Source of the DNA: Putridiphycobacter roseus
Lineage (GTDB): Bacteria; Bacteroidota; Bacteroidia; Flavobacteriales_D; Crocinitomicaceae
Length of the DNA: 64,000 nt
NCBI RefSeq assembly: GCF_003234935.1
Contig: NZ_QKSB01000003.1
Location: 1-64,000 of the forward strand
Direction of reading: 5' to 3'
Below are positions 24,351 through 34,128 of this stretch, in pieces. Both the position numbers and the translations under genes were made by a program. Each line of letters begins with the position of its first letter. Position 1 is the stretch's first letter. Below the pieces are notes generated by a model. It made no database searches. It worked only from the letters and a program-made list of their open reading frames with translations, and was not told where the DNA came from.

Positions 24351-24995
24351 TTACTCTTTAATCAAGGTTACACCAGGATGTTTAGCTTTAACAAATTCAA
24401 ATTTACTATCTGAAATGTTAATATTTGTTTCAAATGAACCTAAAGTATATTTTGTGTGCGAACCATCTTTACCTTTAATGTGCACGTTTACTACTTCGTT
24501 TTTGTTGGCGTCAATCAATAAGACAATTGTATGGTATTTACTATTTTTCTTATCTTTTGGGTATAAGTAAATTTCATGTACTTTTTTCCCTTTAAAGGTA
24601 GATTCTTTACTGTATTTAAAAGTAAATCCATCTTCCCAAATCGTGATTAATTTGCTAGGTTTTAAAACTTCATCTTCCTCGTCTTCAGCATCTCTTTCAT
24701 AACATTCATTGTCTGATTTTAAATAAGTCCATACTTTTTCACCATTCGAAAGGATTTCTTGCTCGTTGGTGGTGATTAAATATTTATCTCCCTTTAAATA
24801 TGCGTCCCCTTTTTGAGTAATCGGTGCTCCTTCTGGAGATACAATACTCAAACTGTAAGTTAGCTTAATGGTTTTATAAGTTTTGGTTACTGCACTTACT
24901 TTATCTAAAATTGCTTTTGCTTTTGTATCCGTTTGACTGTAGCTGTTTAGACCGAATCCGACTAAAGCAACCATTCCTAATATTAATGTTTTCAT
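24351..24995 (-). CDS. LolA-like outer-membrane lipoprotein carrier protein
   Basis: 214 residues with signal peptide [21 protein letters not shown]. LolA folds into an unclosed beta-barrel that shuttles lipoproteins across the periplasm. Typical blocks here are [44 protein letters not shown] and [18 protein letters not shown]. It follows ftsK on the same strand after 76 bp, a pairing common in this phylum, but has its own promoter-like sequence. The LolB counterpart is generally absent in Bacteroidota. Confidence 0.85.
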
Positions 24996-25012
24996 AGTGT
25001 TTTTTGTTTACG

Positions 25013-25042
25013 CAATTATAGCTATACTATAACTGTGCCAAA
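25013..25042 (-). promoter_or_regulatory. Putative promoter of lolA
   Basis: On the minus strand TTTG (opposite 25039-25042), 18 bp, then TATAATTG (opposite 25013-25020), one base from TAnnTTTG, 18 bp before the start codon. Confidence 0.45.
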
Positions 25043-25071
25043 ATTATTAAATATTAAAGTAATATTAATTA

Positions 25072-27615
25072 TTAATCTAAATTATTTAAGAAATGTTCTA
25101 GTGCGACCAAGTCACTTATCAGTACTTCTCTTGCTTTACTGCCTTTAAATGGTCCTATTACACCTAGTGCTTCCATTTGATCAATGATTCTACCGGCTCT
25201 GTTATATCCTATTTTTAATTTCCTTTGAAGTAAGGAAGCGGAACCTTGTTGGTGTGTTACTAATATTTCAGCAGCAGTTCTAAACAAATCATCCCTTTCG
25301 TCAATATCAATATCTTTATTGCCACCCTCTTCATTTTCTCCTACATATTCTGGTAACATCAAGGCGCTTGGATAAGCCCTTTGGTTACCAATAAAATCAC
25401 ATATTCTTTCTACTTCTGGTGTATCTACAAAAGCACATTGAACCCTAGTTAAATCATTCCCGAAGGAGATAAGCATATCCCCTCTACCAATTAATTGATC
25501 TGCACCCGTGGAATCAAGAATAGTTTTAGAGTCTATTCCTGAAGAAACTTTAAATGCTATCCTTGCAGGGAAGTTAGCTTTAATCATACCGGTGATTACA
25601 TTCACAGAAGGCCTTTGTGTTGCAACAATAAGGTGAATACCTATGGCACGGGCAAGTTGAGCTAGTCGCGCAATAGGATGTTCAATCTCTTTTCCCGCAG
25701 TCATAATTAAATCTGCAAACTCATCAATTACGACTACGATATAAGGTAAAAAACGGTGACCTTTTTCAGGGTTTAATTTTCTAGCAATAAACTTCGTATT
25801 GTACTCTTTTAAGTTTCTTACTTGGGCCATTTTTAAAAGCTCGTATCGATCATCCATTTCAATACATAAGGAATTCATGGTGTTCACTACTTTTCCGGTG
25901 TCCGTAATAATCGCCTCGTCAGTATCAGGTAGTTTAGCCAAGAAATGTCTTTCAATTTTATTGTATAGAGTCAATTCCACTTTTTTGGGATCCACCATGA
26001 CAAATTTCACTTGCGCAGGGTGTTTTTTATATAGTATAGAGACTAATATTGCATTTAGTCCTACCGATTTACCTTGACCAGTAGCACCGGCTACTAATAG
26101 GTGAGGAGCCTTGGCTAAATCAAAAATAAAAGTTTCGTTAGAAATTGTCTTACCCAAAACCACCGGTAATTCCATGTCTGAATTTTGGAATTTTTCGGAT
26201 GCAATCATGGTACGCATGGAAACAATGTCAGGCTTAGAATTTGGAACTTCAATACCTATAGTTCCTTTTCCGGGAATAGGTGCAATAATTCGAATACCCA
26301 ACGCCGCTAAACTTAAAGCAATATCATCTGATAAATTTTTAATTTTCGATATACGAATACCCGGTGCAGGAACAATTTCATAAAGGGTAACTGTTGGTCC
26401 AACGGTCGCTTTAATTTTTGAAATTTCAATTTTATAATGACCTAAAACTTCAACAATTTTATTTTTATTCTCTTCTAACTCTTGCTTGTCAATACTTAGG
26501 GCTTTACCACCATAAGCTTCCAATAACTCTATATTTGGCAATTGATAAGCGGATAAGTCTAATTTTGGGTCATATTCACCAAATTCTTTTAGTTTATCAT
26601 CAATTTCTTTATCCGCTAAAATTTCTTCTTCTTTTATTTCAATTTGAAAATCTTCCTCTTCCTTATTTTCAGTTGGCACTTCGGTAGTACTCTCTATTAT
26701 AGCAATTGGCTCATCTTGGTTATGCTCAATTTCAAAATCATCCGAAATTACGGCTTTCACTTTAGGTGCTTCTTTAACTATTTCTTCTACTATTGTTTCT
26801 TCAAAACTTACCGGCTCGCTTAATTGATCTTTTTCAATCTCGTCCTCTTTAATAGGATTTACAGCAATAATATCATTGATAATCAGATTAGATTGATCTT
26901 CTTCCTCTGTTTCCGGTGCTAATTTTTCTTTTTTATGGAATAATTCGTCTAAATGAAAGAAAGTAATTAATGCTTTAAAGTTTGGATTGAATAATACTAC
27001 TACTGTGATGAATATGATTAAAATTAAAAACAATGCAGCACCAATAGAGCCTACAGCGGATTTTAACCAATTATTAAATTGAAAACCAAAGGAACCGCCA
27101 TATGGAAAAGAATCGGCACTATTAAAAAAGCCGAATACTAAGGAAAGTACAATTAAACCAACAAGAGAAACTCCTAATGTCTTTCCCAATGGCAAAATAG
27201 CATACTTCGATAGCAAGTATAATCCAAAAACAAAGAATAAGAAAGGGAAAATAAAAGAGGGTATACCAAACCAATCGTAGAAAAATAAATGAGAAGTCCA
27301 AGCGCCTAGTTTTCCTAAATGGTTATCAATATCAATTTCTTTATTCACGAAAATTAAATCCCATAAGGAATTAGAAACAATTTTATCTTGGTCTGTTTTC
27401 CAGGTGAATAAATAGGAAAGAAAAGCAAATAATTGGTAAATACCAACCAGAAAAAATATCCCGCCAACTGATAATCTAAGTTTTTTTCTATCGCCAGAAA
27501 ATAAATCTTTTATCGGCTTAAGTAAATTCACGGATTTACTTTTAGATGACTTACTATTTTTAGTTGTATTTGAACTTTTTTTTACTTTTGAATAAGAATT
27601 TGACTTTTTAGGCAT
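25072..27615 (-). CDS. ftsK: DNA translocase FtsK/SpoIIIE
   Basis: 847 residues from the ATG at 27615 (MPKKSNSYSK). The frame extends 12 codons to a TTG, but that leader is unlikely. There is a basic N-terminus, four membrane helices (about 51-71, 119-135, 146-163, 193-210) and an acidic Glu-rich linker (~235-340). The RecA-like motor has Walker A GATGQGKS (510-517) and Walker B VVIDEFADL (~628). The C-terminal winged-helix gamma domain includes LLQRKLKIGYNRAGRIIDQM. It pumps chromosomes at the septum and coordinates dimer resolution. The linker is shorter than the Pro/Gln-rich one of enterobacteria. Confidence 0.95.
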   Translation of the reverse strand: MPKKSNSYSKVKKSSNTTKNSKSSKSKSVNLLKPIKDLFSGDRKKLRLSVGGIFFLVGIYQLFAFLSYLFTWKTDQDKIVSNSLWDLIFVNKEIDIDNHLGKLGAWTSHLFFYDWFGIPSFIFPFLFFVFGLYLLSKYAILPLGKTLGVSLVGLIVLSLVFGFFNSADSFPYGGSFGFQFNNWLKSAVGSIGAALFLILIIFITVVVLFNPNFKALITFFHLDELFHKKEKLAPETEEEDQSNLIINDIIAVNPIKEDEIEKDQLSEPVSFEETIVEEIVKEAPKVKAVISDDFEIEHNQDEPIAIIESTTEVPTENKEEEDFQIEIKEEEILADKEIDDKLKEFGEYDPKLDLSAYQLPNIELLEAYGGKALSIDKQELEENKNKIVEVLGHYKIEISKIKATVGPTVTLYEIVPAPGIRISKIKNLSDDIALSLAALGIRIIAPIPGKGTIGIEVPNSKPDIVSMRTMIASEKFQNSDMELPVVLGKTISNETFIFDLAKAPHLLVAGATGQGKSVGLNAILVSILYKKHPAQVKFVMVDPKKVELTLYNKIERHFLAKLPDTDEAIITDTGKVVNTMNSLCIEMDDRYELLKMAQVRNLKEYNTKFIARKLNPEKGHRFLPYIVVVIDEFADLIMTAGKEIEHPIARLAQLARAIGIHLIVATQRPSVNVITGMIKANFPARIAFKVSSGIDSKTILDSTGADQLIGRGDMLISFGNDLTRVQCAFVDTPEVERICDFIGNQRAYPSALMLPEYVGENEEGGNKDIDIDERDDLFRTAAEILVTHQQGSASLLQRKLKIGYNRAGRIIDQMEALGVIGPFKGSKAREVLISDLVALEHFLNNLD

Positions 27616-27725
27616 TGTTGCTTGTACAGTTTGAACCGCTAAATTATTCAAAATTGACGCTAGTAATTAGAATACTTTTGAATTGTTTTAACAGCCTGAT
27701 GTTAGTTGAATAGGAGGATAAGCTT

Positions 27726-29630
27726 TTATTTTGAAAGGACTCTTCCTTCTAAGTCAATTTCAAAATGCTTAAACTCCGATAACCAACGCAATGTATTTAA
27801 TACTGATGCTGTGTTTATATCCTTGTATTTCTGAAGTATAGAGTCAATTTCAACCGCTTGTTTATCTTTTAATTCTTCTAAACAAAAAGCCAATATCTCT
27901 TCTTTTACTGTACTGGATACTAGGAAAGGATTTTTCGTACAACTATTGCATTGGTTACAATTTTCAGTAATTTCTTCCCCAAAATATTCTAGCAAATAAA
28001 CTTGGGTGCATTGTTTTGTTTTTAAAAACCCTAAAATGGCATCCAGTTTATCTTGAGCTTCTTCTTTTTTTTGATGATAGAACTTACTGGGGATGCTAAA
28101 GTTTTGATCTGCCAACCGCTCTTTGATATAAAAGACCTGTTGACCTTTAGAGCTGTGAATATAATCAATCACTTGTTGTTGCATTAAAAAGTGGAGCTTC
28201 TCGATTAAAGTCTTTGTTGATATACTAATTTTTTTTGCAATTACTGTTTCATTGATGGTGAGATAATCATCAAATAGTCCAATGTGAGATCGGAGTAAAA
28301 ATTGTATAATTAAATTCAAAACCTTGTCTTTAACTTGGTATTGATAGAGGTCAATTTTTTGTACTAGAATTTTTAACCTACTTGGCAAAAAACTAAATTC
28401 ATTTAATTGAATTAACTCTACTGATTCTAAAATTTTTAAAGCAGCATATGTACTGTAAAGATTTAAGTTGTATTTGTTAGAAAAATCAGCTAAATTTAAA
28501 GGGTAAGTTTCTTTTTCTCCAGCACCAATTGCAATTTGTAAATGGTTTCCTAATGAGAAATACACTTCTCTGATAAAGCTAATTTCGGGGTATTTTAAGG
28601 CTAGGTTTGATTTTAATTCAAGAATGTCTTTCTGGTTAAATAATAAAATGCCTTGTGCAGGTTTTAGGTCTCTTCCTGCACGCCCAACCTCTTGGAAGTA
28701 ACTTTCTATAGTAAACGGTACGCCATAGTGTAGGACATAACGAACATCAGCTTTGTCTATTCCCATACCAAAGGCATTGGTAGATATAATAATTTTTAAT
28801 TTACCGCTCATCCAATCGTTTTGCTTTTGCTCCCTTTCTTCTTTGGATAAGCCAGCATGATAGTATCCAGCGTTTATTCCTTGGTTGTTTAGGTGCTGGT
28901 AGAGGGTTTTAGTGTCTCGTCTTGTGTTGCAGTAAATAATGCCAGTTGCTGTGTTGTTTTTACAAAACCTAATGATAAAGTCTAATTTATTCTCTGTTTC
29001 ATATCGGATATAGGTCAGGTTAGCTCTTTTAAATGAGTTTTTTATGAGGTGTGGTTGCTTAAATTGTAGTTGGGTTTGAATATCTTCTACGACTTTCGTT
29101 GTGGCTGTAGCAGTTAAAGCAAGGAAATGAAGTTTGGGCTTCCATGTTCTTAAAGTCGCTATTTCCAAATATGCAGGTCTAAAGTCATATCCCCACTGCG
29201 AAATACAATGGGCTTCATCTACCGCTACAAAACTGACATTCATTTTTTTAAAACGTTCAATAAATAAGGTCGTTTTTAATCTTTCGGGTGCGACATATAA
29301 AAACTTAAAATCACCATAGACCGCATTATCTAAAGTGATATCAATTTCTCTAGTCGACATGCCGCTGTGTAACATCAATGCTTTAATTCCCCTTTTTTTT
29401 AAATTTTTTACTTGATCATACATCAAAGCAATAAGTGGACTGATAACAATGCAAATACCATCTTGAACCAAAGCTGGTAGTTGAAAGCAAATAGATTTAC
29501 CGCCGCCTGTTGGTAATAAGGCTAATGTGTCTTGTTTTTTTAAAACAGCTTGTATAATTTCCAATTGCTTTGGTCGGAAAGTAGTATGCCCCCAATATTG
29601 ATTTAATATGTTTTGTAAATTTTGGTCCAA
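27726..29630 (-). CDS. RecQ family ATP-dependent DNA helicase
   Basis: 634 residues. Superfamily 2 motifs run in order: Walker A LLPTGGGKS (38-46), DEAH (138-141) within VDEAHCISQWGYDFRP, LALTATAT, and motif VI QEVGRAGRDLKPA. A RecQ zinc module follows, with ENCNQCNSC near residue 565, and then a winged-helix region. No HRDC domain is evident, so this is a shorter RecQ. It unwinds 3'-5' in replication-fork repair. The stop codon lies 110 bp before the ftsK start on the same strand. Confidence 0.93.
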   Translation of the reverse strand: MDQNLQNILNQYWGHTTFRPKQLEIIQAVLKKQDTLALLPTGGGKSICFQLPALVQDGICIVISPLIALMYDQVKNLKKRGIKALMLHSGMSTREIDITLDNAVYGDFKFLYVAPERLKTTLFIERFKKMNVSFVAVDEAHCISQWGYDFRPAYLEIATLRTWKPKLHFLALTATATTKVVEDIQTQLQFKQPHLIKNSFKRANLTYIRYETENKLDFIIRFCKNNTATGIIYCNTRRDTKTLYQHLNNQGINAGYYHAGLSKEEREQKQNDWMSGKLKIIISTNAFGMGIDKADVRYVLHYGVPFTIESYFQEVGRAGRDLKPAQGILLFNQKDILELKSNLALKYPEISFIREVYFSLGNHLQIAIGAGEKETYPLNLADFSNKYNLNLYSTYAALKILESVELIQLNEFSFLPSRLKILVQKIDLYQYQVKDKVLNLIIQFLLRSHIGLFDDYLTINETVIAKKISISTKTLIEKLHFLMQQQVIDYIHSSKGQQVFYIKERLADQNFSIPSKFYHQKKEEAQDKLDAILGFLKTKQCTQVYLLEYFGEEITENCNQCNSCTKNPFLVSSTVKEEILAFCLEELKDKQAVEIDSILQKYKDINTASVLNTLRWLSEFKHFEIDLEGRVLSK

Positions 29631-29718
29631 GTTGAAGCGTTTGATTAAGAATATTATAAAGCTAAATTAATTAAAAAAAACCGTTCAAATAGTATTCGTA
29701 ATATTTGACGATTTTTGA

Positions 29719-29750
29719 TTTGATAAAATGTGGTTAATTACTTACATTTG
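29719..29750 (+). promoter_or_regulatory. Promoter of ilvE
   Basis: TTTG (29719-29722), 20 bp, TACATTTG (29743-29750): both halves of the Bacteroidota consensus with near-ideal spacing, 18 bp before the ATG. Confidence 0.6.
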
Positions 29751-29768
29751 CAAAACTAAATAATCAAA

Positions 29769-30839
29769 ATGATATCAACCTCAAATAATATAAAAATAAC
29801 AGAAATCGAAACTTCAAGAATAAGTGAAGTAGATTTTAATAATTTGCCTTTTGGAAAACACTTTGCAGATTATATGTTTGAAATGGATTATAAAGATGGT
29901 GCTTGGCAACAAGCAACAGTTGTTCCTTTTAGAAATTTATCGATTCATCCGGCAACTTCCGCTTTACACTATGGACAAGCAATTTTTGAAGGGTTAAAAG
30001 CCACGAAGAATGAAGCGGACGAAATATTGGTATTCCGTCCAGATATGAACGCGAAGAGATTTAATGAGTCTGCAATCAGAATGTGCATGCAACCTGTTCC
30101 TGAAGAAATGTTTTTGGAAGGAATGAGAGCTGTGTTAAAGCAAAATAGTGCTTGGGTACCTAGTGCAGAAGGACAATCTTTATACATCAGACCGTTTATG
30201 ATTGCAACAGATGAATATGTTGGAATTAAAGCATCTGACAATTATAAGTTTTTAATTATCTGTTCACCTGTTGGGGCTTATTATTCTGAACCAGTAAAGG
30301 TGAAGATTGAAATGGAGTATACCAGAGCTGCTGAAGGTGGTGTAGGTAGAGCGAAAGCAGCAGGAAATTATGCAGCTTCCTTATATCCAGCTAAAAAAGG
30401 TTTGGAAGAAGGGTATCGTCAATTAATATGGACAGATGCTAAAACGCATACTTTTATTGAAGAAGCTGGAACCATGAATGTAATCTTTGTGATTGATGAT
30501 GTAATTATTACACCTTCTGAAGAGAAAGATACTATTTTAAAAGGTATTACTAAGCGTAGTGTTTTAGAGGTAGCAAGAGATTGGGGATATAAGGTAGAAG
30601 AAAGACCAATTAAAGTTGATGAAGTGATTGATGCAATCAAATCAAATAGATTGACGGATGCTTTTGGTGCAGGTACTGCAGCAACCATAGCGCCTATCTC
30701 GGAAATAGGTTACTTAGGAGTGGATTATAAATTGCCTGCTGTTGAAACAAGAACCTTTTCTAATAAATTAAAGGAGTATATCAACGAGTACAAATTAGGT
30801 TTAGTAGAAGATAAATACAATTGGATATTTAGAGTATGA
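29769..30839 (+). CDS. ilvE: Branched-chain amino acid aminotransferase
   Basis: 356 residues, a fold-type IV PLP enzyme. SALHYGQAIFEGLKATKN, RFNESAIRMCMQP and GGVGRAKAAGNYAASLYPAKK are diagnostic; Lys196 in the last block is the expected Schiff-base lysine. EEAGTMNVIFVID and AFGAGTAATIAPI bind the cofactor phosphate and substrate. It transfers the amino group between glutamate and Leu/Ile/Val keto acids. It overlaps aroE by 4 bp (ATGA) and has a well-formed promoter upstream. Confidence 0.94.
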   Translation: MISTSNNIKITEIETSRISEVDFNNLPFGKHFADYMFEMDYKDGAWQQATVVPFRNLSIHPATSALHYGQAIFEGLKATKNEADEILVFRPDMNAKRFNESAIRMCMQPVPEEMFLEGMRAVLKQNSAWVPSAEGQSLYIRPFMIATDEYVGIKASDNYKFLIICSPVGAYYSEPVKVKIEMEYTRAAEGGVGRAKAAGNYAASLYPAKKGLEEGYRQLIWTDAKTHTFIEEAGTMNVIFVIDDVIITPSEEKDTILKGITKRSVLEVARDWGYKVEERPIKVDEVIDAIKSNRLTDAFGAGTAATIAPISEIGYLGVDYKLPAVETRTFSNKLKEYINEYKLGLVEDKYNWIFRV

Positions 30840-31567
30840 TCCATCAATATGGATTAATTGGAGAGCATTTAGGTTATTCTTTTTCTAAAAAGTATTTCAA
30901 GGATAAGTTTCAAAAACTAAACTTGAATGCAACTTATGATAATTATGAATGTACTTCAATAGAAGCAGTAAGGGAACTTTTGTCCAAAACGGATGCTACG
31001 GGTTTTAATGTGACGATTCCTTATAAAGAATCAATCATTTCTCTGCTAGATGAAGTGGATGCTGTTGCTGCCGAAATAGGTGCTGTAAATACGATTAAAA
31101 AGATTGGAGACAAATGGGTCGGTTATAATACCGACGCATTTGGTTTCAAACAAATGATTAAACCCTTTTTTAAAAATAACCACGAACGTGCTATTATATT
31201 TGGTACAGGTGGCGCTTCAAAGGCCGTGCAATATGTTTTAGAAGAGTTGGGGGCAAGTGTCTTATTTGTTTCCAGGAATCCAAAAGGAGAATTCGAATAT
31301 GCTTATGAGGAGGTGAATGCCTTGATGTTGAATGCTTGTCATATTCTGGTAAATGCCACTCCTGTTGGTACTGCGCCAAATGTAAACGATTTTCATGATA
31401 TTCCTTATGGTTTTTTAACTGCAGATCATCTATGCGTTGACTTGGTATATTATCCCGAAGAGACTTTATTTTTAAATAAATCCAAGACGGCTGGCGCAAA
31501 TACAATTAATGGAATAACCATGTTGCACCAACAAGCGGAAAAATCATGGCAAATCTGGAATAATTAA
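30836..31567 (+). CDS. aroE: Shikimate dehydrogenase
   Basis: 243 residues. YGLIGEHLGYSFSKKY binds shikimate, VTIPYKE contains the catalytic Lys64, and GTGGASKAV (~123-131) is the NADP loop. NATPVGTAPN and AGANTINGITMLHQQA complete the family pattern. It reduces 3-dehydroshikimate. Translationally coupled to ilvE; the pathway's chorismate synthase lies 4 kb downstream on the same strand. The product is somewhat shorter than E. coli AroE (272 aa), as is usual in this phylum. Confidence 0.93.
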   Translation: MIHQYGLIGEHLGYSFSKKYFKDKFQKLNLNATYDNYECTSIEAVRELLSKTDATGFNVTIPYKESIISLLDEVDAVAAEIGAVNTIKKIGDKWVGYNTDAFGFKQMIKPFFKNNHERAIIFGTGGASKAVQYVLEELGASVLFVSRNPKGEFEYAYEEVNALMLNACHILVNATPVGTAPNVNDFHDIPYGFLTADHLCVDLVYYPEETLFLNKSKTAGANTINGITMLHQQAEKSWQIWNN

Positions 31568-31704
31568 ATAAAAGTTTTCGCGGAATCTTAAATAATTTTA
31601 AACGGATTGTTAAAGCATTGGGGTATGCTGAATTTTAAGGCTTTTAAATATTGTTAATGTAGGTGGATTTACTATTTTTATAAAAAAATTTGCCAAACAA
31701 GCCA

Positions 31705-33582
31705 ATGAGTTTAGAGAAAATATTATTAGGAACTGTTCAATCCGGTGTTCAAGCATTGTACAATCAGACGTTTAATGAGAATTTAATCCAGTTTCAAAAA
31801 ACTAAAAAAGAATTTGATGGAGATATTACGTTAGTGACTTTTCCAATTGTAAAATTTTCTAAGGAAGCACCACATATCACTGGTGAAAAATTGGGCGCTT
31901 TTTTATTGGAAAACTCTGACCTTGTGAGTGCGTACAATGTGGTTAAAGGATTTTTGAACCTTTCCATTGTAGATACTTTTTGGGTAGATCAGCTAAATAC
32001 CATTAGCGAAACAGTAAATTATGGGTTTTCACCGAGTAATGGAAAGCTTTATATGGTGGAATATTCTTCTCCAAATACAAATAAACCTTTGCACCTTGGT
32101 CATTTAAGAAATAATTTCTTGGGTTATTCGGTAGCTGAAATATTAAAAGCCAATGGTTTTGAGGTTGTAAAGACTCAAATTGTAAACGATAGGGGTATTC
32201 ATATTTGCAAGAGTATGTTGGCGTGGGAACAATTTGGCAATGGTGAAACACCAGAGAGTACAGGATTAAAAGGAGATAAGTTAGTTGGTAAATATTATGT
32301 TCGCTTTGACCAAGAATTAAAGAAAGAGACGAAAGCGCTAGTCAACGCATGGGTTGCCGAAACAAATGATGACCAAAATTTAGACGAAGCAATCTTAAAG
32401 TTGATTTCCGCATATCAAAATAATGACGAATCAGCGCAAGCAGGTATTTTTGACAAGTTGAGTGAATTAGCAAAAAATCAAACAGCCATCATGAAGTCTG
32501 CACAGGATATGTTGTTGAAGTGGGAACAAAAAGATCCTGCAGTATACAAATTGTGGTCGACATTAAATGGATGGGTCTATGATGGGTTCGAAAGTACTTA
32601 CCAAGCCATGGGAGTAGATTTTGACAAGTTGTATTACGAATCAGAAACTTATCTTACAGGAAAGGATTTAGTGGAGGATGGATTGAAGAAAGGGATTTTT
32701 TTCCAAAAAGATGACGGTTCTATTTGGATTGATTTAACAGATGATGGTTTGGATGAAAAATTGGTCTTACGTGGAGACGGAACAGCTGTCTACATGACCC
32801 AAGATATGGGTACAGCAAGCCAAAGATTTCTTGATTACCCAAAGTTGAATGGGATTACTTATACAGTGGGTAACGAACAAGACTATCACTTTAAAGTGTT
32901 ATTTTTAATCTTAAAGAAATTGGGTTACGCTTGGGCGGAAAATTGTTTTCACTTGTCCTACGGTATGGTAGACTTACCTACAGGTAAAATGAAGTCAAGA
33001 GAAGGTACTGTGGTGGATGCAGATGATTTAATGCAAGAAGTGGTAGATAAAGCAAAAGCAGGTTCTCAAGAAAGAGGTCATTTAGAGGGCATGTCTGATA
33101 CCGATAAAAATAACTTGTACCAAACAATTGGTATGGGTGGACTAAAATATTATTTATTAAAAGTCGATCCAAAAAAACGCATGTTGTTTAACCCCGAAGA
33201 GTCTGTAGATCTAAATGGTAATACTGGTCCGTTTATTCAATATGCTTTTGCAAGAATTAACTCCTTATTAAAATCTGATTTTAAGGTAAAACCTGTTTTA
33301 AAAACCGTGGAATTACATGATTCAGAACGCGAAATAATTAAATTATTAATCGATTTCCCACAAGTGATCAAAGAAGCAGGAACTGAATTAAGTCCAGCTT
33401 TAATTGCTAATTACACTTATGAATTGGTTAAATTGTATAATTCTTTTTATCAAAGTGTGAGCATCTTTAAGGAGTCTGATGATGAAAAAATAAACCTAAG
33501 ACTTAATTTAAGTAAAAATGTAGGAGACACCATTAAAAAAAGCATGCATTTATTGGGGATAAATGTACCTAATCAAATGTAA
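31705..33582 (+). CDS. argS: Arginine--tRNA ligase
   Basis: Start chosen at ATG 31705 (MSLEKILLG); the frame extends five codons to a TTG. The product has 625 residues. An N-terminal additional domain is followed by the class I core with the HIGH-like HLGHLRN (130-136 region), NEQDYHFKVLFLILKKLG, and the KMSKS-equivalent TGKMKSREGTVV. The C-terminal anticodon-binding DALR domain contains IQYAFARINSLL and ANYTYELVKLYNSFYQ. It charges tRNA-Arg and is essential. The lipoprotein gene starts 3 bp after its stop. Confidence 0.95.
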   Translation: MSLEKILLGTVQSGVQALYNQTFNENLIQFQKTKKEFDGDITLVTFPIVKFSKEAPHITGEKLGAFLLENSDLVSAYNVVKGFLNLSIVDTFWVDQLNTISETVNYGFSPSNGKLYMVEYSSPNTNKPLHLGHLRNNFLGYSVAEILKANGFEVVKTQIVNDRGIHICKSMLAWEQFGNGETPESTGLKGDKLVGKYYVRFDQELKKETKALVNAWVAETNDDQNLDEAILKLISAYQNNDESAQAGIFDKLSELAKNQTAIMKSAQDMLLKWEQKDPAVYKLWSTLNGWVYDGFESTYQAMGVDFDKLYYESETYLTGKDLVEDGLKKGIFFQKDDGSIWIDLTDDGLDEKLVLRGDGTAVYMTQDMGTASQRFLDYPKLNGITYTVGNEQDYHFKVLFLILKKLGYAWAENCFHLSYGMVDLPTGKMKSREGTVVDADDLMQEVVDKAKAGSQERGHLEGMSDTDKNNLYQTIGMGGLKYYLLKVDPKKRMLFNPEESVDLNGNTGPFIQYAFARINSLLKSDFKVKPVLKTVELHDSEREIIKLLIDFPQVIKEAGTELSPALIANYTYELVKLYNSFYQSVSIFKESDDEKINLRLNLSKNVGDTIKKSMHLLGINVPNQM

Positions 33583-33585
33583 TTT

Positions 33586-34110
33586 ATGAAGCTATTCCTA
33601 TATATCGTAATACTTTCATTTGTGTTTACTGCCTGTCAAAAAAAAGGGTGTCAAACTATATATGCGATTAATTATAGTCCTAGCGCCGAAAAGCAAGATG
33701 GCTCTTGTATCTATTATACAAAAGGTAATATCTCTAAAATTGAATTATCCAATTTTCCAAAGATGGATTTAAATAACGAGCCTTGGGATGCGGATAGTCC
33801 TGCTGATATTTTTATACGTTATACAGATTCAATGGATGTTGTGAAGTATCAAACAGCTGAGCTTGTAGATGTAAATGATGTGGTATCTTGGATTTTTCCT
33901 TTGCCAATTGGATTTAATAAAAATGAAGGAGTAGTATATTTTAAAGTGTATGAGGCAGATGATTTTACGGTAGAATCTATGGGGATTATTCCACTAGACT
34001 TTGATGCGTACATGCACGAAGCTAATAATGAATTAAATAAATATCCAGATTCCATTATGGTTTCGCAGGATGAAATTGAATTGAAAATATTTGTCGATTG
34101 GACAGTATAA
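33586..34110 (+). CDS. Hypothetical lipoprotein with a DGSC motif
   Basis: 174 residues. A signal ends at FTAC (Cys17). Immediately after, CQTIYAINYSPSAEKQDGSC matches the short CxxxxAxNYxxxAxxxDGSC element that recurs in secreted Bacteroidota proteins, often in calcium-binding-like repeats; here it occurs once. The remaining ~125 residues look like a beta-sandwich and I do not recognise them. It starts 3 bp after argS and 18 bp before the phosphomutase, so it is probably co-transcribed with housekeeping genes although it is an envelope protein. Confidence 0.75.
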   Translation: MKLFLYIVILSFVFTACQKKGCQTIYAINYSPSAEKQDGSCIYYTKGNISKIELSNFPKMDLNNEPWDADSPADIFIRYTDSMDVVKYQTAELVDVNDVVSWIFPLPIGFNKNEGVVYFKVYEADDFTVESMGIIPLDFDAYMHEANNELNKYPDSIMVSQDEIELKIFVDWTV

Positions 34111-34128
34111 AATAATTAAAACAAAAGA